Origin: Strigamia acuminata
Lineage: Eukaryota > Arthropoda > Chilopoda > Geophilomorpha > Linotaeniidae
Length of the DNA: 64,000 nt
Direction: 5' to 3'
Assembly (NCBI GenBank): GCA_949358305.1
Contig: OX442314.1
Location: forward strand, 18,283,060 to 18,347,059
Shown: positions 51,901-64,000 of the stretch, one piece after another
How positions within the stretch are numbered: position 1 is the first letter of the stretch
Layout of the letters: the number at the start of each line of letters is the position of its first letter
Made by a program: the position numbers and the translations under genes
Notes under the pieces: model-generated
Database searches by the model: none
What the model was told of the DNA's origin: nothing
The model's input: the letters and a program-made list of their open reading frames with translations, nothing else

Positions 51901-52040
51901 GGTTCGACAGTTTAGCCGAATGTCTTCATTGGAATGTGAGAAAAAAGCAAAGGCATTTTGACGAATTGTCCGATCTCACGCGTGCATCCAGTAATGATAC
52001 GCTAGATTCGCTAGATCGTCACGATCATCTCGACAGCTAG
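39945..52040 (+). CDS. NADK: NAD kinase (cytosolic type), with duplicated alternative exon
   Basis: NADK phosphorylates NAD+ to NADP+ with ATP in the cytosol, setting the pool that PGD and others reduce. Exon 1 (39945-40150) encodes a Ser-rich N terminus ending MIKGKVASF and joins exon 2 (48880-48963) across 8.7 kb to give [19 protein letters not shown], matching the vertebrate N-terminal motif. Later exons carry [35 protein letters not shown] (the GGDGT nucleotide motif), [49 protein letters not shown], and [17 protein letters not shown]. Two tandem exons (51378-51460, 51579-51661) encode alternative versions of the next segment. The C terminus is [18 protein letters not shown] and a Ser/Asp-rich tail. 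An AATAAA lies at 52077-52082. Confidence 0.96.
40151..48879 (+). other. NADK intron 1 (8.7 kb)
   Basis: No gene is supported on either strand. It is about a hundred times longer than typical introns here, so it may hold enhancers or alternative promoters. Notable content: a long T run at about 40280-40301; a C/A-rich, G-poor tract at about 44450-44590; gga repeats at 44828-44848; a tta microsatellite at about 45233-45263; a CTCF-like caccagatggcga at 47351-47363; and donor-like sites after possible leader exons at about 41896 (GAG|gtgaga) and 48026 (CCGG|gtaagt). Confidence 0.6.
49270..49485 (-). other. Coding-like antisense frame inside NADK intron 2
   Basis: The minus-strand frame ends [20 protein letters not shown] then SSV and stop, and looks like a Ser/Pro-rich protein C terminus. 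A good acceptor (gtcgtcatttcag) precedes GCG ATG CAT. Another minus frame (about 49608-49500: [20 protein letters not shown]) lies just upstream, but no phase-matched splice joining the two was found. It may be a small nested gene, a decayed one, or chance. I do not recognise it. Confidence 0.3.
51378..51460 (+). CDS. NADK: NADK alternative exon A (83 nt)
   Basis: Encodes [20 protein letters not shown] then QELSHGD. Bounded by tcatcag and gtaggt. Closer to the vertebrate NADK sequence than exon B. Starts in phase 0 and ends in phase 2, as exon B does. Confidence 0.9.
51579..51661 (+). CDS. NADK: NADK alternative exon B (83 nt)
   Basis: Encodes [20 protein letters not shown] then QELVVGD, identical to exon A at 19 of 27 residues. 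Bounded by gatttgcag and gtgtgt. Since 83 is not a multiple of three, including both exons would shift the frame, which points to mutually exclusive splicing. Confidence 0.88.
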
Positions 52041-52696
52041 GTAGCTTTTTTCGATACAAACTTGAAATATATTGCTAATAAATGCATATTTTGCTCTTAT
52101 CATTTTTTGAAGGAACTTAATCTGGATTTGTCATTGGTTTTTTGTTGATGAAATAAAGGAAAGAATATATATACGACAGCAAATACTTGGTTCTTAACTG
52201 CTGCTGGAATCAGCTTGTTGAATCATACGAAGATAACCAACATTTTGTTAATGGAGTCCCACGAATTTTATCTGGCTGATATCAATTTTGAAGTATCATG
52301 CTCAAGAATAATGTTAATTTTATAAAAAGTATTTGTCATTAAATTCGTATTGGATTACATCGACTCAATCCTTGGGTTGAATATTTTTGTAAGCATCAAG
52401 AGTTATCGGGCTCATTTTTCGCACATAAGTAACTTGCCGGGATACACTCGGAAAATGTATTATGTATATATATTATAATTATTAATTATTATTACTTTTT
52501 TAAAAAGAAAAATCGTAAATTTAAAATGATTTGTTTGTACATGTGTGTCTTTTAATATTATACGGTATAATGCTCGATGGAAACAATGAAAGTACTATTT
52601 AAAATTGTTTGTTTGTCTTTATTTATTATTACATTTTTCATTTATTATTAGTTTATCGACCTTCCGCGATTAATTTCCATCCGTTAGTGCGGGCAT
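52041..52696. other. Convergent 3' flanks of NADK and the AFAP1-like gene
   Basis: Both 3' UTRs lie here: AATAAA for NADK at 52077-52082, and minus-strand AATAAA copies near 52619-52645 for the AFAP1-like gene. No other feature seen. Confidence 0.6.
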
Positions 52697-55600
52697 TTAT
52701 TTAACATTATTCCCAATGATTTGCCGGGCCTGAAATTAATGAGAAGAAAATATTTAGAAATTTAATTTGGTTTCGACGTTTGATTTCTAACTTGCGTTGT
52801 CTCTTGAGAATTCTTGGTCCAGTCTGGCATCACTAATTTCTTATCCACTTTATCACGTTTTAAATCACTATCTTGTTGTGATGTTGGCTTATTTTTGTGT
52901 CCGTTTTCCTTTTCCCAATCGAATTGTTCGTACGCCATTTCAATTTCATGTTGAAGTTCGTAGGCTGCATTTCTCATTTCTTCGAGTTGGTTTTCGGATT
53001 GATGAATTTGGCTGTGTATATCCGCGCATTCTTTGTCCATACTGGAATTGGGAAGAAAACATGAATAATTTATTCGTTTCATTATTAGTATTATTAATTT
53101 TAAATTTTATTACCGTTTACTTTCATTTCCTGCTCGTTTGGCATCTTCTGCACTTCGAATAAGTCCAATACTAATCTTTTTATTGCTTGCTTCTTTTTTT
53201 GCGGCTATTTTCTGAATTAATTTATCTTTTAAGTGTTTAATATTTTCTTCCAAGCTGGTGACAGCAGTTTCTATCTGAGCTATCATTTCCAGTTTGTGTC
53301 TCAATCTCAGTTTAGCTAAAAACGGATTTGCCATTGACGATAAGACTTGTTTCTCCTCCTCTTGTTCGATATAACGACCTAAAAATAAATCATTATCGCA
53401 AAATAAGCGTACAATAATAGAATTTCATTTACGAAGAAATATTATTCATAAAATTTATAATTATCTGATTATTACCTTACTCGGAAGTGTGAAGAAATTA
53501 TTAATAAACTTAGGAACAAAAAACTTACCTAACCAGCTAACAACATCTGCATAGTTTGGATCAAAATCTTGGGGAGTAACATGTCTGGAAGACTGAAGTA
53601 GAATTTTATAAGGAGTAATTTAAAGAAAAATAACTGCTAAGTTAACTTACGGATCGGTATAATGGCGTTGAACTCATCTGACTTTGGAAATCGTAAACAG
53701 GACTTGCCAAAGATGGACTGGGCGAAGAATGAATTGATGCCGGTGATGAATTAGTACCTTTTCTGGAGGTTTCGAAAATGGCTCGCATATCTTTTACGGA
53801 TACGGCATCAGCTCCATCTGCACTCTTCATTTCGGCTTCACAATCACTTGAGTTGGCCTCTTGTAAATCGAGTGATGTTGCAAATCTCTGTACGTCCTGT
53901 TGATTGCGTGGATGTTGAATACAATGGAAGAGTCCACTCACCCAACGACCAAAGTCCTGTATGTCGTTCGGCTAACCAATGCAAAAAGCAGGAAAGGCTC
54001 TCTTATTTATATTATTCACTCAAATGTATGCCAAATTCGTGCATGCTTTTTTTTACACTCCAAGCGCAGAAAAAAACATCCACAATTGTGTGTTGAATTA
54101 GGATTTAGACCAGGTAAGTAATTACAACGAGCAATTTTGTTATTTGTGAGATGAATGAATAAGGAGGGATACATAAACGAACAGACGTATGTAGCCCTTG
54201 AGGCCAAGCAAGGTATTTAAAACAGTGCTGTTTCGTTCTTGGTTAATATAGACAATAAAAAAAATATTGCACATGTCTTATTTCACAATACAGAATTGAA
54301 TTGTTCCGCTAGAAAAGAACTGATAAATATCAAAGGTGATAACAGGTGAAAAAACCATTTTAAAGGTGAAGAATTTTACTCATTGTAATTCGTTGATATT
54401 GTTTATAATAATGCAGTATAATTGCATAATTTTCGTGCACTAAATTATTTTTTTTGTTTTGATTATTAAAGGATTAATCATCTTACCTGCCCCAAAATGA
54501 GATGCCAACAGGTGAGCAAGGTTGCTAGCATTTTTTTTTTTTTTTTTTTTACGAATTAAATCATTGCCTTGAATAAATTTAGTTTGAGAATATAATACTG
54601 TTAACAGTTTTTCTGAGTGTTGGCGACAAAATGGTTCACGTCATACTTAGCTCAAGGTGAATTAGAATATAAAACAGGAAGAAAAGTTTCTTCCTCCCCC
54701 TCTCACTCACTTACAACGTTGCGGTCAGTTAAACTGGATAATTGTTCATTTTGTAGTGGCAAGTAAAGAAAAAAGTTTAAAAAATATATAAAGGGATGAT
54801 TTTAAGTGAGTAAGGTTAAGGTAATTTGATTTTTTTGTTTCTATTCAGGGTAAAACACTAAAGTGGATGATAATAAATGTTATACAATTCTAAACGGTAA
54901 ACGTCTGATGAACTTGACCTGATTCACCGCATGTTCTTTTTTCTTACTTCTACTATGACCTCCACTTTATTATTTCGGATAATTTTGAAGGCGAGAAGTC
55001 GGTTTGTATCCCACACGGATGGTTGTAACTGAAGACCATTGATTGGTATTATCTGGTGACTTTTATCCGAGTTTGGCGACTGCCGGAAATCGATATGATC
55101 AATTTTCAGCGCTGCCCACATCTTCGTCCACTCGGGTGTTGTTGATTCCGAAATAACATTAAGGAATCCTGTGAAAAAATAATAATAATTCTAAAGATTT
55201 TATTTTTATCTTACGTTTTGAATAGTGCACTCATAACCTTCAATTTGAGGAAAGGGTAACGGGTCAACACGCAAGTGCATCTCAGTGTTTTCTTTTCGGC
55301 ATTGCAATTGCTGCTTTCTTTTAGTTGCTTCTTGGAAAAATTCTTTCAATCTCTGAACTGAAACGTTTATTGTCATGTTTTCTTTTGTTTCGTTTTCTCT
55401 GGATATTTGTTTCCTAGTTTCTTCGTCAGGAGGCATAACTTCTTTCTTTGATTCATATACATCATTTTCTTTTATGGGACTCTTGACTCGGCTCGCAGTT
55501 TCACACTCTTCCTCTTTGATCGGTTCAATCTCTTCCGTCATTCCCAGAGCTTCAAATACTTCTTCCGAAAGACTTTTAGTTCTATCTTTAATAGTAGATA

Positions 55601-56703
55601 AAAACTCATCATGTATTTCGTGCTTTCTCAACTCGACTTTGTCTTCTATTTGCCCCTCGTCATCTTGCATTGTATTCTCAGAATTTACTTCCGTAAACTC
55701 ATTTTTGTTAATTTGAAAATCATATATTTTATCTTCAAAGACGTCATCTTCGACGGTAGAATTTTCAGGTTGAAACTGTTGCTGACGTTCTAGCTTGTTC
55801 TTTTCTATCATTATTAATTCTTCTTCATCACTGCTCTCGTAATCGTTAATGATGCAGGACAAATCTTCTATTTCATCCGATCTTTGCATTGTGTTTATAT
55901 TTGTTGGATTGTCAAACTCCGTGACTTTTGTAACCGAGTCGAAACTTAGACATGTATGAATTCGAGTAGAGTTTACATTGATATTTCTTAGTTTGTCCTG
56001 TTCATCGTCGACAGCGGGAAAACTAAACGAACGTGAAGTTGTTTCCATTTCCTCTTTATCTGGTACTTCAGTCACCTAAAATTAATTTAAATAAAATAAT
56101 ATTTGTAAAAAAAAAAAATACTCCGTATTAATTTTTAATTTTTTAATTTTTTAATCTTTTAATTTTTTAATTTACCGCAACCAGAAGGTCTTGATTTGCA
56201 GTTTCTTGTTGTGTGTTTTCAGTATTTGGAATTGATTCGGTAATAATTTCTTGTAATTTCTGTATGAAAAATACTTTAAATTCCTTTTTTGTGTGTTGGC
56301 ACATTACGTGACTTACCAACAGCCATTGCTTAAGATTATCTTCCGAATCAGCTTCAAACACATGAGTCACAACTCCAGGTTTTGTTAGTTCAAACGCATA
56401 CTGGTTTTGCTCGCTATCGCTTGTTACATTGCACTTTCTCACAAGAAATCCTTCAAGAGTGAAGGCAGCCTGAAAGTAGTTTTTATAAATCAAACATTAT
56501 TTCATTCCTAGTACGATTGTCAAAAACATTTCAAGATCTACTTGTGGTTTAATGTCGATTTTATCTTTATAGCAAAGAAAATAATTTTTCCACACTGCGC
56601 AGTGCCTTTGGTTCCAGTCTCCAGATTTTCTTTGTTGGTTTAACAAGCCATTTATCACACAAGATAGATCGCTAATTACATCTTCGTAACTCCCAGCATT
56701 CAT
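52697..56703 (-). CDS. AFAP1: AFAP1-like actin filament-associated adaptor with two PH domains
   Basis: AFAP-family proteins link actin filaments to Src and PKC signalling. From the ATG at 56703 the first PH domain reads RKSGDWNQRHCAVWKNYFLC, DIKPQVDLEM, then EQNQYAFELTKPGVVTHVFE and EDNLKQWLL. A long acidic linker of about 290 residues follows (IEDLSCIINDYESSDEEEL...). The second PH domain is GFLNVISESTTPEWTKMWAA, LLAFKIIRNNKVEVIVEV and DFGRWVSGLFHCI, which aligns with AFAP1's second PH domain (GYLNVLSNS..., GRW). After a Ser-rich stretch, two coiled-coil exons (LAKLRLRHKLEMIAQIETAV; IHQSENQLEEMRNAAYELQH) match the family's C-terminal coiled coil. The junction before GFLNV needs a weaker donor (GAAG|gttatg). 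I favour a last short exon ending RQIIGNNVK over reading through to 52762. Confidence 0.82.
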
Positions 56704-57509
56704 TTTAGCCTTTTGCTATTAATAAATCTTTATAAAAATAAGATTGAATTTGAGCAGATGAATTATGAAGTATTCTGTATTAAATAACAGAAAAAATAAA
56801 ATTTTTAAATAGGTACCGTAAATAAATGGTGAGAATGGGTGTAAATCAATACCTTATTCGTATGGTTATTTGTGTGCTTTTGCTTAGCGATACCGACATT
56901 CTTATCAGCGATAACATTGACCCAAATCAATATAATTTAAGATAAAATATCATTTTTGTAATGTGTTGTTAAAACCTCAAATAGCGAATATCTATATTAT
57001 GTGATTTTTAATTTTTAATTTTTAATTTTTTAATTTTCTGGAAAAATTAAAAATAAAATAAAATTGTCTTTTTTGAGACAACGACTTGGTAAGTTCGGGT
57101 TTGTAAATTTCAATAAAAACAAGTAAATATAAAAAATGTAAGTTTTTTGGAAAAAGGCTTTTATATTAGTGCTTCAAATCGCCACCAGAGTGCGCTACTA
57201 GCGTGATTGCCGTGTCCGTACCAAAAAAACCGTTTTAAAAAAGAACATTTTCTTAACAATATTAAAAAACATACTATATGGGCAGATTTTTATTTAACTA
57301 GGTTTAGCCTGGTTTCAGAATTTAACGAAACCTTTTTGAAACATCAAAATTCGTATCGAGACGAAAATTTTGGCATTCATTAAAGTACACGGCTTCCGCC
57401 AGAAAAGTCTACTTTTCAAAATTCCTTAAACCGGAAGTTGATACACACACAAACAAACATTCAAGTTAAGCCTTTAATAAACTGAATTTGAAAAAATAAA
57501 AAATAATGC
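56704..57509. other. Intergenic region upstream of the AFAP1-like gene
   Basis: AT-rich, with a tttttaa repeat tract at about 57006-57040 that resembles another at 56132-56173 in the neighbouring gene. No coding frame is supported. It holds the AFAP1-like promoter and the tRNA termination region. Confidence 0.55.
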
Positions 57510-57581
57510 CTCCCCGACGGGGAATCGAACCCCGGTCTCCCGCGTGACAGGCGGGGATACTAACCACTATACTATCGAGGA
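57510..57581 (-). tRNA. tRNA-Asp (anticodon GTC)
   Basis: The minus strand reads TCCTCGATAGTATAGTGG at the 5' end. It folds into a 7-bp acceptor stem (TCCTCGA with TCGGGGA, discriminator G), an anticodon arm CCCGCCTGTCACGCGGG with GTC, and a T arm with GGTTCGATTCC. A and B boxes are standard and there is no intron. A T-rich pol III terminator (TTATTTTTTATTTTTTC) follows directly. Confidence 0.98.
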
Positions 57582-57864
57582 CTTGTAAAACTTTGCGGTA
57601 CATTAGTACTAAAAGCTAAATATACTTAACAACAAATGTATTTTTTTAAAGTAAAAGTAAAATTTATTTAGATTAGGAAAAAACGACAAAAATTATAAAA
57701 ATACACCACAAATATTTAATTCGCAACAGCTTTTGTTAAACGAAACATGGTTCGAGTTTATTTCGCGTTGGTTCACGGGTAGTTTTTGGCCAGTGATGGC
57801 GTCGTAGATGTCACGTTTTTAAATTATAAATTTCTGTACAACTTTGCTTTGCAGTTATTTAAAA
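57582..57864 (+). promoter_or_regulatory. ELYS promoter and 5' UTR, upstream of tRNA-Asp
   Basis: About 280 bp between the tRNA 5' end and the ELYS ATG. The ELYS start must use this short space. A ctttgcag just before the ATG could be a leader splice acceptor. Confidence 0.5.
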
Positions 57865-60800
57865 ATGTTGAAGACAGAAATTAACCCAACCTCCGTATCG
57901 GATGTTATACCATTTCCCGACATAACTTATGAACGACTTCAAGAGTTAGAAGTTTATGCCAACGAATCTTCTCGTTCCATCGTTGGACAAATAAGCAAAG
58001 GTTCAAAAAATTCAGAAAAATACAATAAATCGCAATTTGAATTTATTTTTCATTTGTTATACTGACAATTTTTTGTATTAATTTTTTTTGTAATTTTTTT
58101 AGATGGAAGTTGGTCTTATTTAATAAACGGATCGTATTTGGAAATAACGTCTACTTTGAAAGGCGACCGAATCAGTGCTTGGAAATTTACAAATTCTCCA
58201 AAAAACAACCGCGCATTGGCCATCACGTGTGCGAAGGAATTTGTAAGCCCCACAGACCACTCGACAACCAAGGAACCTAAATTAATATTGGGACTAGAAA
58301 ACGGAAATCTCGGTGGTTTCTTATGCCTTTTTGCAATAAAGTCATTAAGAATAATCAAATGTATCGAAATACCGTACCAGGTTAGAACAATTTCATTTGT
58401 TTTGGCGTTATAGAAACTAATAATTAATATATGTTTTTTTTTATTAACAGGTGACTGCTTTAGAAGTCGTTAGTAGTTATGGCGGTGTGAGTGTTGATAA
58501 TAACTTGTTATCACCCGAAATTCGTTGTATGTTTGGTGCTGTTGCCGTGGGAACGAATGACGGACATTTGTATATGGTCGATTTATGTTTGGATGAAGAT
58601 GACGTGAGCACACCGTCTAATCCTGCACGTCTTTTTTATATTTCGCCTAAAATCGAGTCGATTTATGAAAAACGAGAAGACGCTCTCGAGAGGGGACAGC
58701 ATTTATGTCTGGCATTGAATGGTAGTGAATTATTACCAATTTACACGAATAATTTTTGATTTTTTTTGTTGTTTACATTTTGAAGAAATACTGTTGGATC
58801 AATTTTTTTTCCGGTTTCGAGATCGCAATGACAGACCTATGGTTAAACTTAGACCAGGTAAAATTTATTTATTTATATTATTTATTATTTATGAAAAACA
58901 AAGTTTATTTGATTATTTGTTGTTTAAAATTTTTTCAGATAAAGTGTATGTTACGTGCATCACATATTTAAATGGTGCGTGCACTTTGGCGGTTGGATAC
59001 AACTTTGGTGGCTTCAGTTTATGGAGTTTAAGTCGATTAGTTTTAGAGTAATTTACTTTTAATTGTTACGAAATTTATTTCATAACATTAATTTTTTTCT
59101 TTCTTCATTATTTAGAGAGAACATTTATGATAAACATCAAGACAATTGCGTCGTTACATTTGCATACCAAGAACCTGAAAATGACCCCAGACCCTTCACT
59201 TACCTTTGGGTTGGTCGTGGTGTTCTTCCAAAATCATCTCACTTAGACATTATATCTACTGTGTGTTTATACGCTTTACAATACTCGATGAAGCATTCTG
59301 TGAAATCTGGTGGTTGTCATTATGAGGTAGAAATATTTTTTTTTAAAAAAGAAAATCATCAATTATTTAATTTTACAATTATTTTTTTCAGCATTTACAA
59401 TCGTGCGTGCTCCGGTTTGACCATTATCTTCTTTGTGATCCATTGTATCAAGAAATGGCGTATGAAAGTAGGATTTTGAATTGTGTTTCGTACCACAGTG
59501 TTCAATCTGAAGACGGTAGGAATCAATTATTGAAGTTAACGATTTACATTTATCAAATTTGTTTCATTTCGTTGTTTAGAAATGGATCACGATAGCTTAA
59601 ATTTGATGCTCGTGACATGGGAAGCTCGGTCTTCGGAGTCGACTAACGAGTCAAAAGGCTTCATTGGTGTGTTCGACTTAAATCAGTGGTATCAAGCACA
59701 AATGCCTGCTTCGGTAGCGGTTTCCACAGATTTCTGTTCATTTTTTGGAGGGTTTTCGCTCCAGGAAGTTTTAGACAAAACAGCTCCAGATTTTTTATTG
59801 GTAATTCTGGAACAATATATTTGTACAATTTGAGTGTTTTATGATTTATTTTTATTTAGGATGTTAGAGTCAAATTGGACTCTATTTTACCTTTTCAAAA
59901 GCTCGAGTCTCACGAATTACACTCGTTTCCTTCATCACTTGCATTTGGTAATTGTCTATATTAATGACTGTAGCGATAATTATATAATTATTAATTTTTT
60001 TTTAAATTTTGAAATTAGGTGTAACGTGCTTATCCCCTTGTGGAGTTATTGACGCTTCATACCTCGGGCTTCAAAGACAAGTTAGTTTATTTTGTGTGGG
60101 AAAAATTCCAATTCAACACTAATATTTTTCGTTAAAAAGGTTTTACATGATTTGGAAGCAACGGGTAGTGACATATTTATCGAGCCACACACTGCTCTCA
60201 AAGTATGTGTTTGCAGTGGATTGATAAAACCGATCGAAAAGAATTTAACGATAGTAAACGAATTCTAAACAATTATCGTTAGGACATTGAATTAATTATA
60301 TAAATTATTTCCAGGCAGCACACAGGGAAGCGCTTTTATCGCTCTGCTTGGAACACAATATGTTGAATTTAATAAATTCTTGCGCTTCCAACCTTGGGAA
60401 TAGAGGTATGATAATTTATATTAATTATTACGATTTAGAAAAAATACTTAATTAGTTTTATTCAGAATTTTCCAGTAGCGGAGGCGCTTTGCGATTTATT
60501 TTGGAATGGGCGTGGAAAAAGACTGGCCAAATAAAGAGTGCAGCGGACAAAATTAGTAAGTGCATTTAAATTATAATTTTAAATATATTAATATACATTT
60601 TTTTTTTTTAGTTTTACCACTGTTTAATCAGTTAAGTGTTCAGTTAGAAACAAAACAGTGTAAAGAGTTGCAGCAGTACATTGGTTTTCTTGATCATCTT
60701 GCAATGGTTTTGCGGGGGTTGTATTCTCACCCCGTTGCAGTTACTCAACAAGGTTTGCAATTGTTTTGTTTAATTTTGGTAAAAATTAATAATAATATTT

Positions 60801-63800
60801 GAAATTGTAAATGTCTTTTCAGGGTCTTGCGAATTAGAAGCAAAAACGAATGCGATTGCAATACTTCGTACATATTATCGCGTTGTGTCGTGGTTTAATC
60901 AAATCGGCATTATTCCTTTGCGAAAAGAAGATGGTAGTGGAGAGGCTATTGAAATTCCATTCGATTATTTGAAAGATTGGTACCAACAAAGACGAAAGGA
61001 TTTGCAGAGAATTAGCTCGTACGAATTGTTTGAAAAATTGAGTTTTACAAATTAAATAATTTATTCTTAACGTACTTTCAGACTGATTCGAGGTACAAAT
61101 CTTCTTTTGATAGACGGTATGGTAACTCATATTGGAGAACAAATAGCAAATCAATGGGAGAAAGACAGTGGAAATACATTTTATCCTCCCTCGAGTTTGT
61201 ACGCACTCGTAAATATGTTTTTATTGGATGAAGTATCCACGACGACCAAACACAAAATAATGTTGTACTTTCTGTTGGATGTTGCCTGTAAGTTGAACGA
61301 ATTTGCGGCGTTTTGGTTCTTTTAATTTACATAATATCTTTTTCTTACTAGCTTGTTTGCGTGGGAATAAACAGGATCAAACTTCGACAGAATTGATGAC
61401 TTATATAACTACGTTTTCCATTCCTTCGTCTGTGGTCAGAGTTACTCGGGGATTTTGGTTGTTGGATCATCGTGATTTTAATGTGAGTTTCAGTGTTCAA
61501 ATTTTAGATATATTGATAATGAATTTTATTTGTTTAGGGTGCCGTTCCTTTGCTAACACATCCGTTTGTGACAATCAGTGATATTGAACCATGGCAAAAT
61601 ACAGTAATCATTAAGTCGTTATTGTATCAAGGCGAACATCAAAAAGCTCTGAGGTTTTGGGAGCGTCGTCAACCAACTATGTCGTCGCCAGAAGATATGA
61701 AACTCTACTTGAGTGTTCTTTTAGTAAATGAGTCAGTATTTTAGAAAAATTTAGATTGAAGTGTTTTGTTATATTTAAAAAAAAAATTTAATTTAATTTG
61801 TTGTAGGTTGATTTTGCATGCATATCAATTTCAAGGTCGCTGTCGTGACAAAAATATTGCCAAAGACCTTCTAAACCACTTTTTTCTTGGATGTCAGCAA
61901 AGTAAGTTTAAATATTTATTTGTTTTTTTTTTTTATAATTTTTGTGGAAATATTTATGATTTTCGTATTTTTATTCAGCTAAACATTTAAAAGATGTGAT
62001 TGAGTTGCCATTGACCGACCAAGAACAAAATAGTTTCATCGATTTTCTAAAGTCGTCGGACGAAAAATACGCTCAGGATATTCTTGTTATGTATTTTCTT
62101 CAGAGGGGCCAGTTTCAACATGCTTTTCAGTTGAATGAAAAACTAAAGAATAGCAACTATGTAATTTTTGCAATTTGATTTTTCTAATTAAGGAGACAAT
62201 TAATTAATTATTTTGTTTAGGCCGAATTGGATCCACGCAGAAAGGACCAGAATAACATACGGAACCAGATTGTCAATGGATATGTTAAAATTCTACCTAA
62301 AGTTCAACAACAACTGATAACCAATTCAGCTTTTAGTCAAAATAGTATCAGCGATGAAAAAGGTTCAGCATTTAATTCATTAATATATGAAAACATTATT
62401 TATCTCTATATATTTTAAATAGTTGTTGCAAGGCCCAAAGCACAGCCCTTAAGCACGCGTATTATACCGAGTCAAATGGAAGTGGTTTCACAAGCGACTT
62501 TAATCGAGGCTGTCTTGGAAAAAATTAATGAAACTACAGTGGAAAATGTTGACGATGCGAGTCCTTTAAGCGAACAAGAAAGAAGAAAGTTTAGTTTTGA
62601 AAGCAAAGAACAAGCGATGCCATTTTTGTGTACACCCATTACACCAAAAAGAGCCAGTCGAAGGTAAATTTGAAATTTAATGTAGCCTACGTATAATTTA
62701 ATTACCTTATACCATACATTTATTTTTAATTTTTAGGGATCTGAATGAAGTGTTCTATCCTACTGTCACTGAAACGACTGAGTTATCGTCCGAATTGTTG
62801 GGCTCACCATCGAAAAGATCACGATTTATTGACATCAGTCCGCCCTCGAGGAAGCATACTTTAAAACTCATCAATGCTGAACTAACCTCACTGCTACAAA
62901 TGCCGCCATTGAGACGAAAAATACCGCAAAGATCACCTATACCCTCGACAAGTGAAATGTCGTCGTCTTTCATAACTCCACAATCTATTTTGAAAATTCG
63001 ACATATGACGCAAACAAGTGCTCAAAGCAGTCCTTCGCTACAAGCCGATCCCAGGGATGTAGAGATGGATTCGGAACCATCACCGAGCAAAAGTGACGTG
63101 CTAGTTCTAGTTGAGAATCAAAAACCCATATCGCCGACAGCAAAACAACTAAGGTTTGCAGAGCCGGAATCGCCGGAGGAAACTTCACAAGAGATAAAGT
63201 ATAATATATTTAGATAAGAGTTGTTCATCTCGTGTTTAATGAATTATTTGATTTATTTTAGTGTGTCAGTTGAAGCGGAAATAATTCTTTCATCACCACT
63301 AGAAGCAAGAGCGAGAAGGCCTTTGCATTCCATTGATTCGCCAACAGATTCTACGAATCTGACGCCTTCGAAGGAAGAATCAGAATTTTCTTTTAGTGCT
63401 CCTTTAGAGACCGGTCCTATCGCGATATCGAAAGTCAGGTCTGTCGAGGTCACTCCGCCCAAATCTCAGTCGGAAACTTCTCTCGACCAGTCGGACGAAG
63501 AGATGGACGAAGCCATGTCAACTTGCACGGCAGATGGTATGAGCCCATGTTTTTGACTTTGTAATCAAAACAAAATGTATTTGGTTGAAAATTGTATTTC
63601 TTCCTTTCTTTCTTTCGTTTTATCTTTCGTTTTAATTTTATTTTCAATTTTTTTGTAATGCAGATTACTTGGAATTAAATTTCGATGCATCTGATTCAGT
63701 GTCCATTACTGACGTACACGAAGATGAATACGATGTAAAACGCTCCAACACCAGATTATCGACTGGCAGTAGCGTTGCATCGTGGCATTCAACATCGTCT

Positions 63801-64000
63801 ACCGTTGCGGCACATCCCGACGAAAGGTCCCGTTCGACTACACCTTCTTGGATCATGGAGATTATGGAAAGGGAACCGACTTTTGGACTTGTTGAAAGTG
63901 TTAAAACAGCTCAAGAGGAGGCGGAGAAAATAACGTCGAGTTTTTCGGATGAGCCGTCAGAAACGGTTCACGAAAGGACGCTTGTGTTTGAAGAATTAAG
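57865..64000 (+). CDS. AHCTF1: ELYS/AHCTF1 nucleoporin, partial (3' end beyond window)
   Basis: ELYS binds chromatin and recruits the Nup107-160 complex to start postmitotic nuclear pore assembly. About 25 short exons chain from the ATG at 57865, giving roughly 1470 residues before the window ends. The N-terminal beta-propeller shows PFPDITYERLQELEV, VTALEVVSSYGGVSVDNNLL, FGAVAVGTNDGHLYMVDLCL, TFAYQEPENDPRPFTYLW and GFIGVFDLNQWYQAQMP. The alpha-solenoid shows LLIDGMVTHIGEQIANQW, LYALVNMFLLDEVSTTTKHK, VRVTRGFWLLDHRDFN, YQGEHQKALRFW and DPRRKDQNNIRNQIVNGYVK. The disordered region keeps the family motif TPQSILK. Order matches human ELYS throughout. The AT-hook C terminus is outside the window. 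Confidence 0.94.

Noticed and set aside
52762-52790. AFAP1-like C terminus reading through to NQTSKPN
   Set aside because: A 62-nt intron with GT and a good ttaatttcag acceptor fits local intron size and gives a short last exon; read-through remains possible as an isoform.
57510-57581. tRNA-Asp as primer of the retroelement
   Set aside because: Its 3' end (CCCGTCGGGGAG) does not match the primer-binding site complement (CTGTCGCGGACG).

Overview
The window is an AT-rich, intron-rich invertebrate nuclear chromosome segment. Most introns are 50-120 nt, protein genes are packed head-to-head or tail-to-tail, and orthologues of animal housekeeping genes are recognisable. A non-insect arthropod or similar ecdysozoan is my best guess, but the species cannot be fixed from the sequence. 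A selenocysteine lyase gene suggests that the organism retains selenium metabolism.

Bases 1-13989 are almost all of one young Ty3/gypsy LTR retrotransposon, coded on the minus strand. Its 5' LTR is complete (11857-13989, 2133 bp, TGTGACGG...CCGTCACA). Its 3' LTR is cut by the window edge (1-1173). I saw no difference between the two over the shared 1173 bp. Gag and pol are intact and joined by a textbook -1 frameshift signal. A third intact ORF of 530 codons sits where env would be but has no envelope features; instead it has a cysteine-rich, DnaJ-like zinc motif. The full element should be about 15 kb.

From 14.7 kb on the window is host genes: selenocysteine lyase SCLY (-), a PLEKHM1-like late-endosome/autophagy adaptor (-, with a 446-bp foldback MITE in one intron), cleavage-stimulation factor CSTF1 (+), a CCDC50-like ubiquitin-binding coiled-coil protein (+), a large C2H2/C2HC zinc-finger gene (+), 6-phosphogluconate dehydrogenase PGD (+), translocon subunit SEC62 (-), cytosolic NAD kinase NADK (+, with an 8.7-kb first intron), an AFAP1-like two-PH-domain actin adaptor (-), tRNA-Asp(GTC) (-), and the nucleoporin ELYS/AHCTF1 (+, running off the right end).

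PGD and NADK both act in NADP(H) supply: NADK makes NADP+ and PGD reduces it. Both show likely isoform diversity. NADK has two tandem 83-nt exons of equal length and phase that look mutually exclusive. PGD has two phase-matched first exons, one encoding a myristoylation-type N terminus, and a 54-nt stop-free intron. With the retroelement's frameshift signal and its third ORF, these are the observations most worth following up. Divergent promoters separate PLEKHM1/CSTF1, SEC62/NADK and AFAP1/ELYS.
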